NCBI GenBank assembly: GCA_035399845.1 | Contig: DAOPJV010000007.1 | Coordinates: 1-64,000 of the forward strand | Length of the DNA stretch: 64,000 nucleotides | DNA from: ECT2AJA-110-A sp035399845 | Lineage (GTDB): Bacteria > Planctomycetota > Phycisphaerae > UBA1845 > UTPLA1 | Direction: 5' to 3' | Part shown: positions 7,586 to 17,200 of the stretch, in pieces | Numbering within the stretch: the first letter of the stretch is position 1 | How the letters are laid out: every line of letters begins with the position of its first letter | Notes under the pieces: model-generated | The model's input: only the letters and a program-made list of their open reading frames with translations | Database searches by the model: none | Told to the model about the DNA's origin: nothing | Program-made: the position numbers and the translations under genes

Positions 7586-9385
7586 TTACGAAGCGAGCAA
7601 CCAGTTGATGAAGATCTGCAGGTCGCGGCCGTCAACGGTTCCATCCCGGTTGAAGTCGGCGGCGCAGAGGTCGTCGGCCGTGGCGGCGTTCGGATTCGCC
7701 AGGATCTCGGCCAGCGGCGCCGCGTCCATGATGTTGAACGCGCCGTCGCCGCTGACATCGCCGCCGACGCGGTTCGGGCAGATGTCGCACTCGTCGCTCA
7801 GGCCATCCCCATCGCTGTCCGGTCCGTCGGTCTGCGTTTCATACGCGCCAATGTCGAGAAAGCTGATCGCGCCGACGCCGCTGTCCTCCATGCAGGCGTC
7901 GAAGGTGCGCGCAACGTTCATCAGGTCCGTCGCGCCGCCGCCAGCCGAGGTGTAGGCGTCGTAGTCGGCGGCGTCGATGCCCGGTGAGCCGGGGGCCAGC
8001 CGATAGTCGTCGTTCGCCGCATCGACGAAGACCGGGGCGCCGTCGATGTTGTCGCCCGTCGCGCCGCTGAACATTGAATGGTGGTATTCGTAGGAACCGC
8101 CCTGCCCTGCGCTGCGACTCCCTGTGATGATGCAGTTATTCAACGTCTGCATGGCGCCGTTGCGCGTGCTGATGTTGCCGACAATCGTGCAGTTGGTCAT
8201 GACGTTCGGAGAAAGCCAGCTGACCGCGAGGCCGCTGTCATGCTGGACGAGGCAGTTTCGCATGTTGCACTCGCCGTTGTAGATAAGGACGCACGTCGCG
8301 TTGACGTTCTCGTAGAAGCGGCATTCCGAGGCGTCCAGCACGGATCCTTCGCGAACGTTCAGGGCGCTTGTGCCGCTATTCGAATTCACGACTTCGCATC
8401 CTGTGATGTCCACACGCCGCAACGTGAGGCTCGAATTCCGCATGAAGATCGCGCCGCCCGTCCCGCCGCCGACTGCGCCACGACCGTCGTTCTGGATCGT
8501 CAGGTCCTCGACGACGGACGCTGTCGTCTGGCCCGAACCGTCCATCTCGAAGACACCGGCATCCGCCGTCCCCATGCCGCCGTCGATGATCGTGAGCGCA
8601 CGGCCCGCGCCGCGAATCGTCATATCGACGCCGGTCGGAAAGATGAGGTTGTCCTCAAAGAAAGTGCATTCGCCCAGTTCGATCACATCGCCAGACGAGG
8701 CGTCGGACATGGCGGCCTGAATCGTCGGGTAATAGACGCCCTTCGTCAGATTGAAGACATTCGGTGAATTCGGGCAGTCGTCCAGCCAATCCTGAATACC
8801 GTCGCCGTCGGAATCCAACCCTTCATTGATGCCGCCGATCGTGATGGTTCCCTCCCAGAAGGCGCCCGGCGACGGCGGCCATCCGTTGGCAAGCTTCAGT
8901 TTATACTCGCCCACACCGCTGAGCCCGTAGGAACTCAGATTGATGGGGCCGTAGGAATAAACCCCGTTGTTCTCAGAGCGCCAGTTGCTCGGAAACGGAC
9001 CGGCCGACGGGTACCCCAGGGTTCCGCCTTCGCCGCCGAACTCCACACCCTGTCCGTTCGGGGCGACGATGGCGACGAGCAGATCACTGGCGTAGACGAA
9101 GTTGTCCCAGTTGTCGAAATCCACCTGGATTGTGACATTGTTGACTGTGCCGCTGGCGTCGAACGGCGACTCAAAAATATGGCCCGGGGTACCGCCAAAC
9201 CCGAAGCCCCTGGAAAGATCCGCGTTCGCCGCCGCCGTGACGGCCAGGCAGACGGCGAGGCTCGGCGCGAACACACACCGCCATCGCAACCGCTGCGCCG
9301 GCGCTCGCCGGTCCGTGCGTAGCTCGCTCTCCGGCGCCCCGTCCGATGGACATTCTACATGTCGTTGTTTTCGAAAGTCGTTCAT
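7586..9385 (-). CDS. Exported parallel beta-helix protein with dockerin-like tail
   Basis: A 599-residue protein. The ATG at 9385 follows GAGGAG. The signal peptide is unusually late (hydrophobic core at about residues 37-52, cleaved near ANA), after a long charged N-region. A jelly-roll-like segment (about 60-185) with proprotein-convertase flavour comes first, then DSDGDGIQDWLDDC, a calcium-binding linker. Residues about 205-470 form a right-handed beta-helix of the choice-of-anchor/pectate-lyase-like type, seen in repeated strands such as TIRGAGRALTIID, LTLRRVDITG and MRNCLVQHDSG. The C-terminus carries a DSDGDGLSDECD repeat and a dockerin-like EF-hand pair (GDVSGDGAFNIMD and ADFNRDGTVDGRD). 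It is likely a surface or secreted polysaccharide-related protein; no catalytic residues were identified. Confidence 0.85.
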   Translation of the reverse strand: MNDFRKQRHVECPSDGAPESELRTDRRAPAQRLRWRCVFAPSLAVCLAVTAAANADLSRGFGFGGTPGHIFESPFDASGTVNNVTIQVDFDNWDNFVYASDLLVAIVAPNGQGVEFGGEGGTLGYPSAGPFPSNWRSENNGVYSYGPINLSSYGLSGVGEYKLKLANGWPPSPGAFWEGTITIGGINEGLDSDGDGIQDWLDDCPNSPNVFNLTKGVYYPTIQAAMSDASSGDVIELGECTFFEDNLIFPTGVDMTIRGAGRALTIIDGGMGTADAGVFEMDGSGQTTASVVEDLTIQNDGRGAVGGGTGGAIFMRNSSLTLRRVDITGCEVVNSNSGTSALNVREGSVLDASECRFYENVNATCVLIYNGECNMRNCLVQHDSGLAVSWLSPNVMTNCTIVGNISTRNGAMQTLNNCIITGSRSAGQGGSYEYHHSMFSGATGDNIDGAPVFVDAANDDYRLAPGSPGIDAADYDAYTSAGGGATDLMNVARTFDACMEDSGVGAISFLDIGAYETQTDGPDSDGDGLSDECDICPNRVGGDVSGDGAFNIMDAAPLAEILANPNAATADDLCAADFNRDGTVDGRDLQIFINWLLAS

Positions 9386-9663
9386 CGTATTAGTCTCCTC
9401 GCTGCCAATTCCCGTCATTCCGTCCGGCGCCTGTGGCTCAATTCGCCGCAGTGGCGTCGTAGACGCGTGCAACCAAGGAAACGAGCGAGGGACGACGAGG
9501 CCGTACAGAAAAATCGGAATAAAATGGCGGCTCCAACGCTCCCAGGCGCCCAGACTTACGACGGGTGGATCGGGCCGGGTTCCCGAATGGGTGATGGATT
9601 GGCGCCCAGGAGGATCCGGCGGCCGTGGCGGGGAACCCGCCCGGTGACTCTCATTTGGGGGCG

Positions 9664-9859
9664 TGAGTATTGAGTTGTGAGTGTCGCGTGCGTTGGGCGC
9701 TCTCTCACTTTCGTATCGTCGCGCCCCCACCCGGCGATTCACGGGCGAGTGACAGGCTCGCGCAGCCCGGCAGTTGTGACGGGTGGACCCGCCCTACCAC
9801 TCACCACTCGCCACTCGCCACTCGCCACTCGAGAATAATGACTCATAACTCATGGCTCA
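9664..9859. repeat. Composite II, R5-like and inverted R2 ladder
   Basis: Composite II with an altered R1 (about 9664-9755; the hairpin is replaced by CACCCGGCGATTCACGGGCG) is followed by an R5-like block GACGGGTGGACCCGCCCTAC and a minus-oriented R2 ladder at 9797-9859 that includes (CCACTCG)4 and three NNNCTCA units. The array lies just before the zinc-ribbon gene at 9919. Confidence 0.65.
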
Positions 9860-9904
9860 CCAAGTCCTCCAGCGAATCCTGTGATCTCTCCCGGCGAACT
9901 GCGG

Positions 9905-9910
9905 TATATT
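9905..9910 (+). promoter_or_regulatory. Candidate -10 box for leaderless transcription of the zinc-ribbon gene
   Basis: TATATT lies 8 nt before the ATG at 9919. The paralogues at 13457 and 19011 have TATACT at 9 and 8 nt from their starts. A -10 box so close implies transcription starting at or next to the start codon. No convincing -35 is seen. Confidence 0.4.
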
Positions 9911-9918
9911 GATTCCAC

Positions 9919-10197
9919 ATGAGCGCCGGAGGATTCACTAACACGCTGCGCCGCTGGTTTGCCGTCTTCATGGCGATGGTGTTGCTTCTCGCAATCTACC
10001 CTGCGATGTACGTCATGCGCGGCCCGTTGCGACGCCGACGTCGCAGCCGGCGCGGACAATGCGCGAGCTGTGGCTACGATCTTTCGCAGTCGCCCGAGCG
10101 CTGTCCGGAGTGTGGCGTAAGTTGTGATTTTGGAGTTGTGAGAGTCGCGCAGGTTGGGCGGTTGCTCACTTTCGTATCGTCGCGCCCCCACCCGTGA
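9919..10197 (+). CDS. Short zinc-ribbon membrane protein with repeat-encoded tail
   Basis: A 92-residue member of the zinc-ribbon family. It starts MSAGGFTNTLRRWFAVFMAM like the paralogue at 13457, but the whole extracytoplasmic segment between the two helices is missing, so a single membrane stretch leads directly to RRRRRSRRGQCASCGYDL and CPECG with all four cysteines. Paralogues stop within six residues of CPECG. Here the R2 ladder has decayed and the frame reads on through the composite II repeat, adding about 25 residues, until the TGA inside the TGAA loop of the R1 hairpin. It is an internally deleted copy that may still be expressed. Confidence 0.65.
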   Translation: MSAGGFTNTLRRWFAVFMAMVLLLAIYPAMYVMRGPLRRRRRSRRGQCASCGYDLSQSPERCPECGVSCDFGVVRVAQVGRLLTFVSSRPHP

Positions 10198-10214
10198 ACG
10201 GGTGGGCCACCCGG
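10121..10214 (+). repeat. Composite II repeat overlapping a gene end
   Basis: Degenerate heptads are followed by GTCGCGCAGGTTGGGCGG, then R1 (10174-10214) with hairpin CACCCG-TGAA-CGGGTG and GGCCACCCGG. The first part is translated as the tail of the zinc-ribbon ORF. Confidence 0.7.
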
Positions 10215-10233
10215 CGCGGTTCGGAGGTTTCTG

Positions 10234-10752
10234 ATGTCGAATCGAATGGGGATGCTCGTTTGCATCATCGTGGCGACGGCAAGCTTGGTGATGTCGATTG
10301 TGTCGCTCACGCTCGCGTCGCGGCCGGCGCACGAAGTTCAATGCGAGCGAATTGTGATCCGAGACAAGAGTGGGGCCGACCGAATTGAGCTCGGCGTGGA
10401 CAGGAACCAAGTCGCCTTCCTGAAGATCATGACGCCTGGCGGGGATACGTCTGTTAGTCTGCATACGGCCGCGACTGGAGAGGCGTTACTCCTGTTGACC
10501 CAGGCCGACGTCGCAGAGCTTTCTGCGGGCGTCGGACCACGTGGATTCGTGGAGCTATCGGCGGACTCCAGAATTGCCGGCAACAGCGCCCGCGTCAGCG
10601 GTTTCCTGAGACCGGAGTTCGGGCTTGGGTTCGAAGGGGTGGACGCCAGTCAACACAAGCGATTGACGCTGACTTTGCCATTCGCATGTGAACTGGAAGC
10701 GGAGGTCCTGGATTCCGAAGGCGAAGCCATCTGGAGTTTCGGTAAGCGGTAG
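10234..10752 (+). CDS. Membrane-anchored hypothetical protein
   Basis: A 172-residue protein. The ATG is 6 nt after GGAGG. One N-terminal membrane helix (about residues 6-27) is followed by a soluble domain rich in beta strands (CERIVIRDKSGADRIELGV, ALLLLTQADVAEL, GFVELSADSRIAG), a pattern of short repeated strands ending each time in a polar turn. There are no catalytic motifs. It may be anchored facing the outside. It lies between two composite II repeats and is not obviously in an operon. Confidence 0.7.
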   Translation: MSNRMGMLVCIIVATASLVMSIVSLTLASRPAHEVQCERIVIRDKSGADRIELGVDRNQVAFLKIMTPGGDTSVSLHTAATGEALLLLTQADVAELSAGVGPRGFVELSADSRIAGNSARVSGFLRPEFGLGFEGVDASQHKRLTLTLPFACELEAEVLDSEGEAIWSFGKR

Positions 10753-10807
10753 TCGGCCGCAATGGACAGAACTCGCCCTGCGACTCTCCCTGTGTCGAGC
10801 GTTTTCA

Positions 10808-10975
10808 GTTATGAGTGTCCCGTGTGTTGGGCGCTCTCTCACTCTTGTATCGTCGCGCCCCCACCTGTGAACGGGCGGGCAACGCGGTCATTCCTGTTAT
10901 CGCGCCGCCTCCTGTAAACGGGCGCCCACACCCGGTCCTCTCATCGCGCCCCCGATCGTGAATGGAAGCGGCGGC
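10808..10975 (+). repeat. Composite II plus two decayed R1 copies
   Basis: Linker GTTGGGCGCTCTCTCAC leads to an R1 with altered stem (CACCTGTGAACGGGCG). Two further degenerate R1-like units follow in tandem (about 10897-10935 and 10941-10975), ending next to the stop of the receiver gene on the other strand. Confidence 0.55.
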
Positions 10976-11437
10976 TCAGCCCCTTTCCGTTGCGCCGGGG
11001 AGCGAGCACAACTCGAACCAGTAGTGGCCCAGGCATTTCACCACCTCGATGAAGTCCCTGTAATTGACGGGCTTGGTGATGAAGGAGTTGCAGCCCAGGC
11101 GATAGCTCTGGACGATCTCCTCTTCCTGTTTGGACGTTGTCAGCACGACCACAGGCACTTCCTTCAGCGCGGGCGTATCCCGCATCACCTGAAGCACCTC
11201 CGTTCCGTTCATGCGCGGCATGTTCAGATCGAGCAGCACAATGTCGGGCAGGTCGTCCGCGTCCGCCGTGTCACGCGTCGCGCCGATCAGCTGCTCGATC
11301 GCCTCTTCGCCATCATTCGCAATTCTCAGGTCGATCTTTACGGCGCCCTCGGTCAGCGCACGCCGCGTCAGCTCCTGATCGGCGGGATCATCCTCTACCA
11401 GTAATACCGTTGCCTGTTTCAATCGCACGGGCGTCAT
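10976..11437 (-). CDS. Receiver-domain response regulator (Rcp1-like)
   Basis: A 153-residue single-domain response regulator. Receiver hallmarks are VEDDPAD (acidic pocket, about 15-17), the phospho-acceptor Asp70 in VLLDLNMPRMNG, Thr100/101 at the switch position and Lys122 in FITKPVNY. The C-terminal helix ending CLGHYWFELCSLP is typical of the Rcp1 group, which pairs with phytochrome-type kinases. It begins 15 nt after the stop of the histidine kinase gene at 11453 and is surely co-transcribed, so it is the expected phosphotransfer partner. With no DNA-binding domain it must act by protein contact. Confidence 0.9.
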   Translation of the reverse strand: MTPVRLKQATVLLVEDDPADQELTRRALTEGAVKIDLRIANDGEEAIEQLIGATRDTADADDLPDIVLLDLNMPRMNGTEVLQVMRDTPALKEVPVVVLTTSKQEEEIVQSYRLGCNSFITKPVNYRDFIEVVKCLGHYWFELCSLPGATERG

Positions 11438-11452
11438 GCCAATACCCTCGCT

Positions 11453-13156
11453 CTAGCCCAGCGTGAAGTGAAAGACAGCGCCCTCACCCACCCTGGATTC
11501 CACCCAGATCCGACCGCCGTGGCGGTCCACAATGCGCGCGCAGATCGCCAGACCGATCCCGGAACCTTCATACGCGCTCCGCGAGTGCAGTCGACGAAAA
11601 GGTTCGAAGACGCGCTTCGCATACTTCGGGTCAATGCCGATGCCATTGTCGGCAACAGAGATCGTGTCCACGCCATCGACGGATGCGCTGTGGATGTTCA
11701 CGATCGGGGGCCTGTCCTTCGAACAGTACTTCAGCGCGTTGCCGATGAGATTCTGAAACAGCTGCGTTATCAGCGTCTCGTCGCACTGGACAACGGGGAG
11801 CGGAGACCGGCGAATCTCGGCGCCGCTTTCCTCGATCCGCTCGTCAAGCATCGACAGGGCGGCGTCCACGCACCGATCGAGGGGCGTGTCGCTTCGATTG
11901 AGCTCCGCCGAATCACTCCTGGACAGGGTCAGCAGATCGCCGACGAGCGTCTTCATGCGGACCGCGGCGTCGGTGATGTAAACAAGGTCCACGCGGGCCG
12001 CCTCGGGCAGCGCGTCCCCCGCGTCCGCCACCAACAGCTCACTGAAGGATACGAGCTTGCGCAGCGGCTCCTGCAGGTCGTGGCTCGCGAAGGACGTGAA
12101 CTGAGCGAGTTGCTCGTTCTTTGTCTCCAGCGTTCGGGCGTGCCGAACCAACTCCGCTTCGTTGCGAATGCGCTCTGAGATATCGAATACCGCCGCAAGC
12201 ACGCTGGTTCCGCCGTCGTCCGATCCGGGGATCGGATTGAGTCCGATTTCGACCGGGAATTCCGACCCGTCGCGGCGTCGGCCAAAGAAGTCGCGCCCGC
12301 CGCCGATGACCTTCGGCGCCGGCGACGAAAGGTACGCGTCAACCTGCTGCGGATGTCCTTCCCTGAATCGCTCGGGAACAAGCGTCTCAATCGGCTCGTC
12401 AATCAGCTCGGCCGCGGTATATCCGAACAGCGCCTCTGTCTGCCGATTCACGAGGCGAATCCGTCGGCCGCCGTCCATCATGATCATGGCGTTGGGCAGC
12501 TCTTCGATGACGGTGCGCATGCGCGACTCCGCCTTCCGGCGGGCGGCCACTTCGACGGCGAGTCGCTTATTGACTTCCGCCAGGCCGGGCAGGGCCAGCG
12601 CCCTGGGCATGGTCGGAATCAGCGCCAACACGGTCGCCCACGACACAATGGCCGTCGCCACCTTGATGATCGCGGAGATTCGATAGATCGGCTCCCAGAA
12701 GATGACCGCCTCGACAAAATGAACGGCGCCGCACGTGAGAATGAACGCGGCAAAGAGCCACAACAGCCGTGGAAACGGAAAATTCGGACGCTTCCTGACG
12801 AAGATGACAAGCAACAGCGGAATCGCGAAGTACGCCGAGAAGATCGCGAGATCAGAAATGATGTGCGTCCAGCCGAGGCGAGACGACCAGCGACCGCAAT
12901 ACCAGCGCGGCGGAAAGTCGGATGTGTCAAAGAGCGATGAGAACGCCCCCGCGCCCTCAGAGGTCTGCGGCGCCGACGCCAGAACCGCCGCCATCATGGC
13001 GCCCTGCGAAACGTCCCCGCCCGCGGTCCCAATCGCGGAACCTCGCTCGGCGAACGCCATCTCGCCGGCGCGCGCAACAGGAGAAAACCACCCCACGCAG
13101 ACCAACGCGACCAGCGAAAGGGGCAGACAGGCGGATCCCGCACGAGACGCGCGCAT
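11453..13156 (-). CDS. Sensor histidine kinase with ethylene-receptor-type membrane domain
   Basis: A 567-residue kinase. The ATG at 13156 lies 5 nt after GGAGGG; the longer frame is rejected. Domains: signal peptide (1-30), a short exported segment, three membrane helices at about 98-185, PAS (about 212-330), phospho-acceptor domain with His359 in ASHDLQEPLR, and an HATPase domain to the end (NLIGNALKY, DNGIGID, GSGIGLAIC). The membrane domain matches plant ETR1: SDLAIFSAYFAIP, FPFPRLLWLFAAF and LTCGAVHF. Asp102, Tyr109, Ile139, Cys142 and His146 correspond to ETR1 Asp25, Tyr32, Ile62, Cys65 and His69 with identical spacing; Cys65 and His69 bind the copper that holds ethylene. A copper/ethylene or related small-ligand sensor is inferred. 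Its partner is the receiver just downstream. Confidence 0.92.
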   Translation of the reverse strand: MRASRAGSACLPLSLVALVCVGWFSPVARAGEMAFAERGSAIGTAGGDVSQGAMMAAVLASAPQTSEGAGAFSSLFDTSDFPPRWYCGRWSSRLGWTHIISDLAIFSAYFAIPLLLVIFVRKRPNFPFPRLLWLFAAFILTCGAVHFVEAVIFWEPIYRISAIIKVATAIVSWATVLALIPTMPRALALPGLAEVNKRLAVEVAARRKAESRMRTVIEELPNAMIMMDGGRRIRLVNRQTEALFGYTAAELIDEPIETLVPERFREGHPQQVDAYLSSPAPKVIGGGRDFFGRRRDGSEFPVEIGLNPIPGSDDGGTSVLAAVFDISERIRNEAELVRHARTLETKNEQLAQFTSFASHDLQEPLRKLVSFSELLVADAGDALPEAARVDLVYITDAAVRMKTLVGDLLTLSRSDSAELNRSDTPLDRCVDAALSMLDERIEESGAEIRRSPLPVVQCDETLITQLFQNLIGNALKYCSKDRPPIVNIHSASVDGVDTISVADNGIGIDPKYAKRVFEPFRRLHSRSAYEGSGIGLAICARIVDRHGGRIWVESRVGEGAVFHFTLG

Positions 13157-13456
13157 CAATACCCTCCATTCGAAACAGATAATGCCGCATTTCGGCACGG
13201 GACCATTGGTAACTTCGGCGAAGTATATCGCGGATTCTTAGAAGTCATCGATATTTGGAGCGATCCCATGGAACACAACTGCGTATTAACCACATGTGCC
13301 GGTCGAAGACACGCGTGTGTCACAGGCGTGTGGAAACAAGGACGCATCGGCCGCTGAGACGGGTGGAACCGCCCTGCGTCCCGCGATTCGCCGCTCGCGA
13401 CGTCCTCAGGCGAATCCCGCGAAATTCCGTGGCGACCGGCGGTATACTGATGAGAC
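13157..13456. other. Divergent spacer
   Basis: 300 nt between the kinase and the zinc-ribbon gene. It holds an R5-like segment (GAGACGGGTGGAACCGCCC near 13357) and promoter-like AT-rich patches near 13218-13254. No gene is seen. Confidence 0.4.
13442..13447 (+). promoter_or_regulatory. Candidate -10 box for leaderless transcription
   Basis: TATACT lies 9 nt before the GTG start at 13457, in a stretch (GCGGTATACTGATGAGAC) similar to that before the paralogue at 9919. No ribosome-binding site fits between it and the start. Confidence 0.4.
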
Positions 13457-14062
13457 GTGAACGCCGGAGGATTCACCAGAACACTGCGCCGCGGGCTCGC
13501 TGTCTTCATGGCGATGCTGACACTGGCGGCCGGCGCGTTGTGGGCGGACAGCTATCGCGAGCGGACACGCCGACCTTTGCCGGAATGGGCGGGAAAAGTC
13601 GGCAATGACGTGATCTTCACCGATCTGCTCTTTGTCGGCAGTGTCACGAACGCCGGGATCCGGCTGACGATTCCCGTGGGACATCGCAAGTGGATTCGAT
13701 TCGGCGTCCTCGACGGGCGACTCCACCTGGGATTCGACGAGGCGATCTCGAACACATGGCCAACGTCATTTCCCGACGCGTCCTTCGCCGGCTTCGCCAT
13801 TCGGCGCACAACAGCGTCAGTGATCTTTGATCCGGATCCGACGGGCCGCCGCCCACCCCGCAGGGGCTACGATGTGTGGTATGTCCAGGCGCCAATGTGG
13901 TTCGTATGCATACTCGCTGCGTCTTATCCGGCGAAGGTCTACCTGGTCGACCCGCTGCGCCAACGACGACGACGCCATCGCGGTCAATGCCCTCTCTGTG
14001 GCTACGATCTCTCGCAGTCAATCGAGCGCTGTCCGGAGTGTGGGGGGAGTTGTGAGTATTGA
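13457..14062 (+). CDS. Membrane protein with C-terminal zinc ribbon
   Basis: A 201-residue full-length member of the family. The GTG start at 13457 aligns with the ATG of the paralogue at 9919 (both continue with the GGF-TLRR motif). Layout: helix 1 (about 12-32), an exported domain of about 110 residues with NAGIRLTIPVGHRKWIRFGVLDGRL and a run of beta strands, helix 2 (about 142-165, MWFVCILAASYPAKVYLV), a basic linker RQRRRRHRG and a ribbon CPLCGYDLSQSIERCPECGG with four cysteines. The ribbon should face the cytoplasm. The stop TGA is the second unit of an R2 ladder. Function unknown; perhaps a small membrane sensor or assembly factor. Confidence 0.75.
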   Translation: MNAGGFTRTLRRGLAVFMAMLTLAAGALWADSYRERTRRPLPEWAGKVGNDVIFTDLLFVGSVTNAGIRLTIPVGHRKWIRFGVLDGRLHLGFDEAISNTWPTSFPDASFAGFAIRRTTASVIFDPDPTGRRPPRRGYDVWYVQAPMWFVCILAASYPAKVYLVDPLRQRRRRHRGQCPLCGYDLSQSIERCPECGGSCEY

Positions 14063-14196
14063 GTCGTGAGTCTTGAGTATTGAGTATTGAGACGGCTGTG
14101 GCGGGTGGAACCGGCCCTACCAACTCAATCTCATCATCACGCCGCCACCCGCCCCGACCGAGGTATGCGGGTGGGCCACTTCATCGGCCCACCCGC
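14053..14196 (+). repeat. R2 ladder, R5 and a long hairpin between convergent genes
   Basis: Six perfect heptads (TGAGTAT, TGAGTCG, TGAGTCT, TGAGTAT, TGAGTAT, TGAGACG) at 14053-14094 are followed by R5 (GGCGGGTGGAACCGGCCC at about 14100-14117). An 11-bp perfect hairpin GCGGGTGGGCC...GGCCCACCCGC follows at 14167-14196. The hairpin has no T tract but could end transcription from either side. Confidence 0.65.
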
Positions 14197-14225
14197 GATC
14201 GTTGGGATTGTCATACCGCCGCCGA

Positions 14226-17200
14226 CTACGGCGCTGTCAGCAGTTCGATAAAGCCCGGCGTGTCATTGCCATCGATGGCGCCGTTGCGGTTGACGTCGGC
14301 TCGCTGTATCGGGCAGCTCAACTCGTGGAAGGCGTAGCTCGCCGGATCGACCAGAGCCCTGCTGAACAGCGACACATCCTGCAGGTCGACGACGCCGTCG
14401 CAGTTCATGTCGGCGTCAAAGTGGACGGGGCAGCCCGTCGGTCCCACGTAGATCAGACCAATGGCGTCGAGGTCGAAGCCCCGCGCGGCGCCGGCGTCGC
14501 CCAGGCCATCGTTGCCATCGATGGCGATGTACCTGATCCGGCTGTAACCCGAGGCGCTGATGTCATAGGACCTCGCGAAGGCGTTGTCGCCATGCGCCTC
14601 GTCGCCGGATATCCGCACGACGGGCGCTTCCGTCGCCGTGATGTCCACCAGGTTGAACTGGTTGAGCCCCGCGTAGACCCGGATCCTGTTGAACTCGGAT
14701 CCACCGCGATCGAATTCGTAGATGTTGAAGTCCGAGCCCGGACCATCAAAGACGCGAGCGGTCTCCGAGAGGTCATAGAGAACCCTGTCTGAACCGACGC
14801 CGGCATAGACGCCGTCGGGCGTCCCGAGCCAGACAGCGTCGTCGACCCCGGTGTTGTTCGACACGAGCCGCGTATTGCGGATGTCGCACTCGTCGGGAAT
14901 ACCGTTGCCGTTGCAGTCGTCGGCCAGTTGCTCGGCGATCTCGACATTGTCGTCGAGCGTGTTGCCGTTGCAGTCGTCGAAATCCGTCACGCTGACATCC
15001 AGCGCGTATGGGACAAGCCCAGACGCGTCGGCCCGCGTGACGCGAAGAATCACGGTCTCGGCGGGTCCCGTGTTGATGTACTCAAGGAACTCGTCGTCAT
15101 TCTCGCTGTTGCTCACAACAATCGGCTCTCCGCAGGTACGACAGAGCAGCAGCGACAGATCGCCATCCGCCTGGGCGAACAGCGCCGCAACATCGAGAAT
15201 CGCCGTCGCCGGAAGCGGGATTGCGTAGTAGTCCTCGTTCGAACAGCGAAGCTCGTCATGGAAGCCCGTGGTCAGCGTCGCGGGTGAATCGCACGCGTCG
15301 TTGGGCTCGAACTGATCGTCGATCGTTGACTGCGAGATTCGAAGCGCGTAGTTGAATCCATATTCATCGCCCGTATTCCGTACGCGGAAGTAATAGCGCT
15401 GCGGATTGCCATGGTTGTCCACCCGGAAACGCGTCCCGCCCGGAATCGCTGAATCGTGAACGAGCCACGATGGGCCTGGACAGGCGCCGTCGTTCGGGCG
15501 ATGGAGCGAGAAGTCGGCGGCCGGATCAAACACAACGCCGTCGTCATAGAGCACATCGACTGTCAGGCGCGTATTGCCGGGAACCATCGTCGCCCAATAG
15601 TCTGTTGGAATGCCGCCGGGGCCATTATCGACGCCCAGGACGAGGTCGCTGTAGAGTCCGGGCGCGAGCGGCGGCGCGTCAGAACAATCGTCGAGCGGTC
15701 CGTAAGCGTCCTCGACGCTGATCGCGAAATGACCGCCCTGCCCATCGCCGGGCACATAACTGCCAACGCGAATCTTGTATTCGCCCCCGGCCACGGCGTC
15801 GAACTCGACCTCTGACTTGAGATCGCAGGCGTCGTCGTTGCAGACGAGGATGTCTCCCACACAATTCGTTCCCTCGTACACGGCGACTTTGGTATCGAGC
15901 GTCGTCAAGCTCGGACAGATCGACAGCGTGGCCCTCCCCGTGAGCGTCGACGTCCAGTCGAACCAGACATCGTTATAGATCATGTTGTTCCCCGAGAAAT
16001 TGCATAGGGCGTCTGGCTGGCCGTCCGTCGTCGCGTCGGTGTTGTTGAAAATGAAGTCGCGCGTTCCCGAGATCGGCATCGCGTCCGCGCAGTCATCCGC
16101 GCCGTCGACGACCGATCGATTCGTAACGGACAGCGTGTATTGGTTGTAGCCGCCGGGATCCGCCATCCGGACACGGACGTAGAAGTCGTCGCCGAAGCCG
16201 TCCCCCTCGTAGCTCAGGGTTTCGCGATTGTCGTGCGAACTCGACGTCTGGAAGCGCGCGAAATGGCAGGCCCTCCAGAACTCCAGGTCGATATTGCCGT
16301 TCGAGTGGTCGTAGTCCACAGTGACCGTGGTTGCGGCCCCGTTCACCGATTCGATCCGGTACCAGTCATCCAGCCCGTCGTACACATTCAGGCTGGAATA
16401 GAACCCGGGCGGCGTCACGGGTAGATGGGAGCACGAGGGCGTGGACAACGCGACAAAATTGATAAAGAGCTCGTAGCGTTCTCTGCCGAGATGGCCCTGC
16501 GCCAATGCGCGGACATAAATGTCCCGCGCCGGTCCGTCGTTGATATACGTGTTTTCCTTGATCACGCCGTTCGTCACGCCGTAGAGCACGGGACCACTTT
16601 CGCAGTCTTCCCGGATTTCGAATTCCAGGTCGAGCGCCTGGCTCAGGCCCTGCATGCCGACGGACACTTTTGTCGCGGCGGGCGCCGTGATGCGATACCA
16701 GTCTTCGTCGTCATTCGAGAGCGTCAGGTCGCTGTAGTTCCCCTCATCGAGGATCGTCGCCGCGGCGCAGGTGTCGTTCTCCTCAAACGCGTCGTCCCCC
16801 ACAGCGACGCTCAGATCGTAGGCGATCGTGCGCGTCTCGCCGGCGCGCTGCATGACGCGGATACAGACAGTCGTGTCGGCGCCCGGATTCGTCCAGGTGA
16901 CGGACTCGTTGTCAGTGTCGCCAGTGGCCGACCTGATCGGCGCAGCGTTGCAGTCCGTGTAGAGACTGAGATCGATGTTGCCGATGTCGTTGGCGAATGT
17001 CGCATCGACGCGGAGACGCGACTGGCCGGGAACCGTAATGCTGAACCAGTCCTCGTCGTCGCCGACGATGCGCAGATCGGAGATCTCCTCACCAAACTCA
17101 AACAGCGGGTACGCCGAATCGCAACTGTCATTTGCGACTGTGCGATCGTAGAGGTCATCCTGACCGAAAAGGACGGTTTCCGCATCGATGGCTCGCCCGT

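Noticed and set aside
9797..9859. Simple tandem microsatellite
   Set aside because: The units share only ACTC at fixed 7-nt spacing while other bases vary, and the same ladder occurs at many unlinked sites next to stop codons, which a local slippage repeat does not explain.
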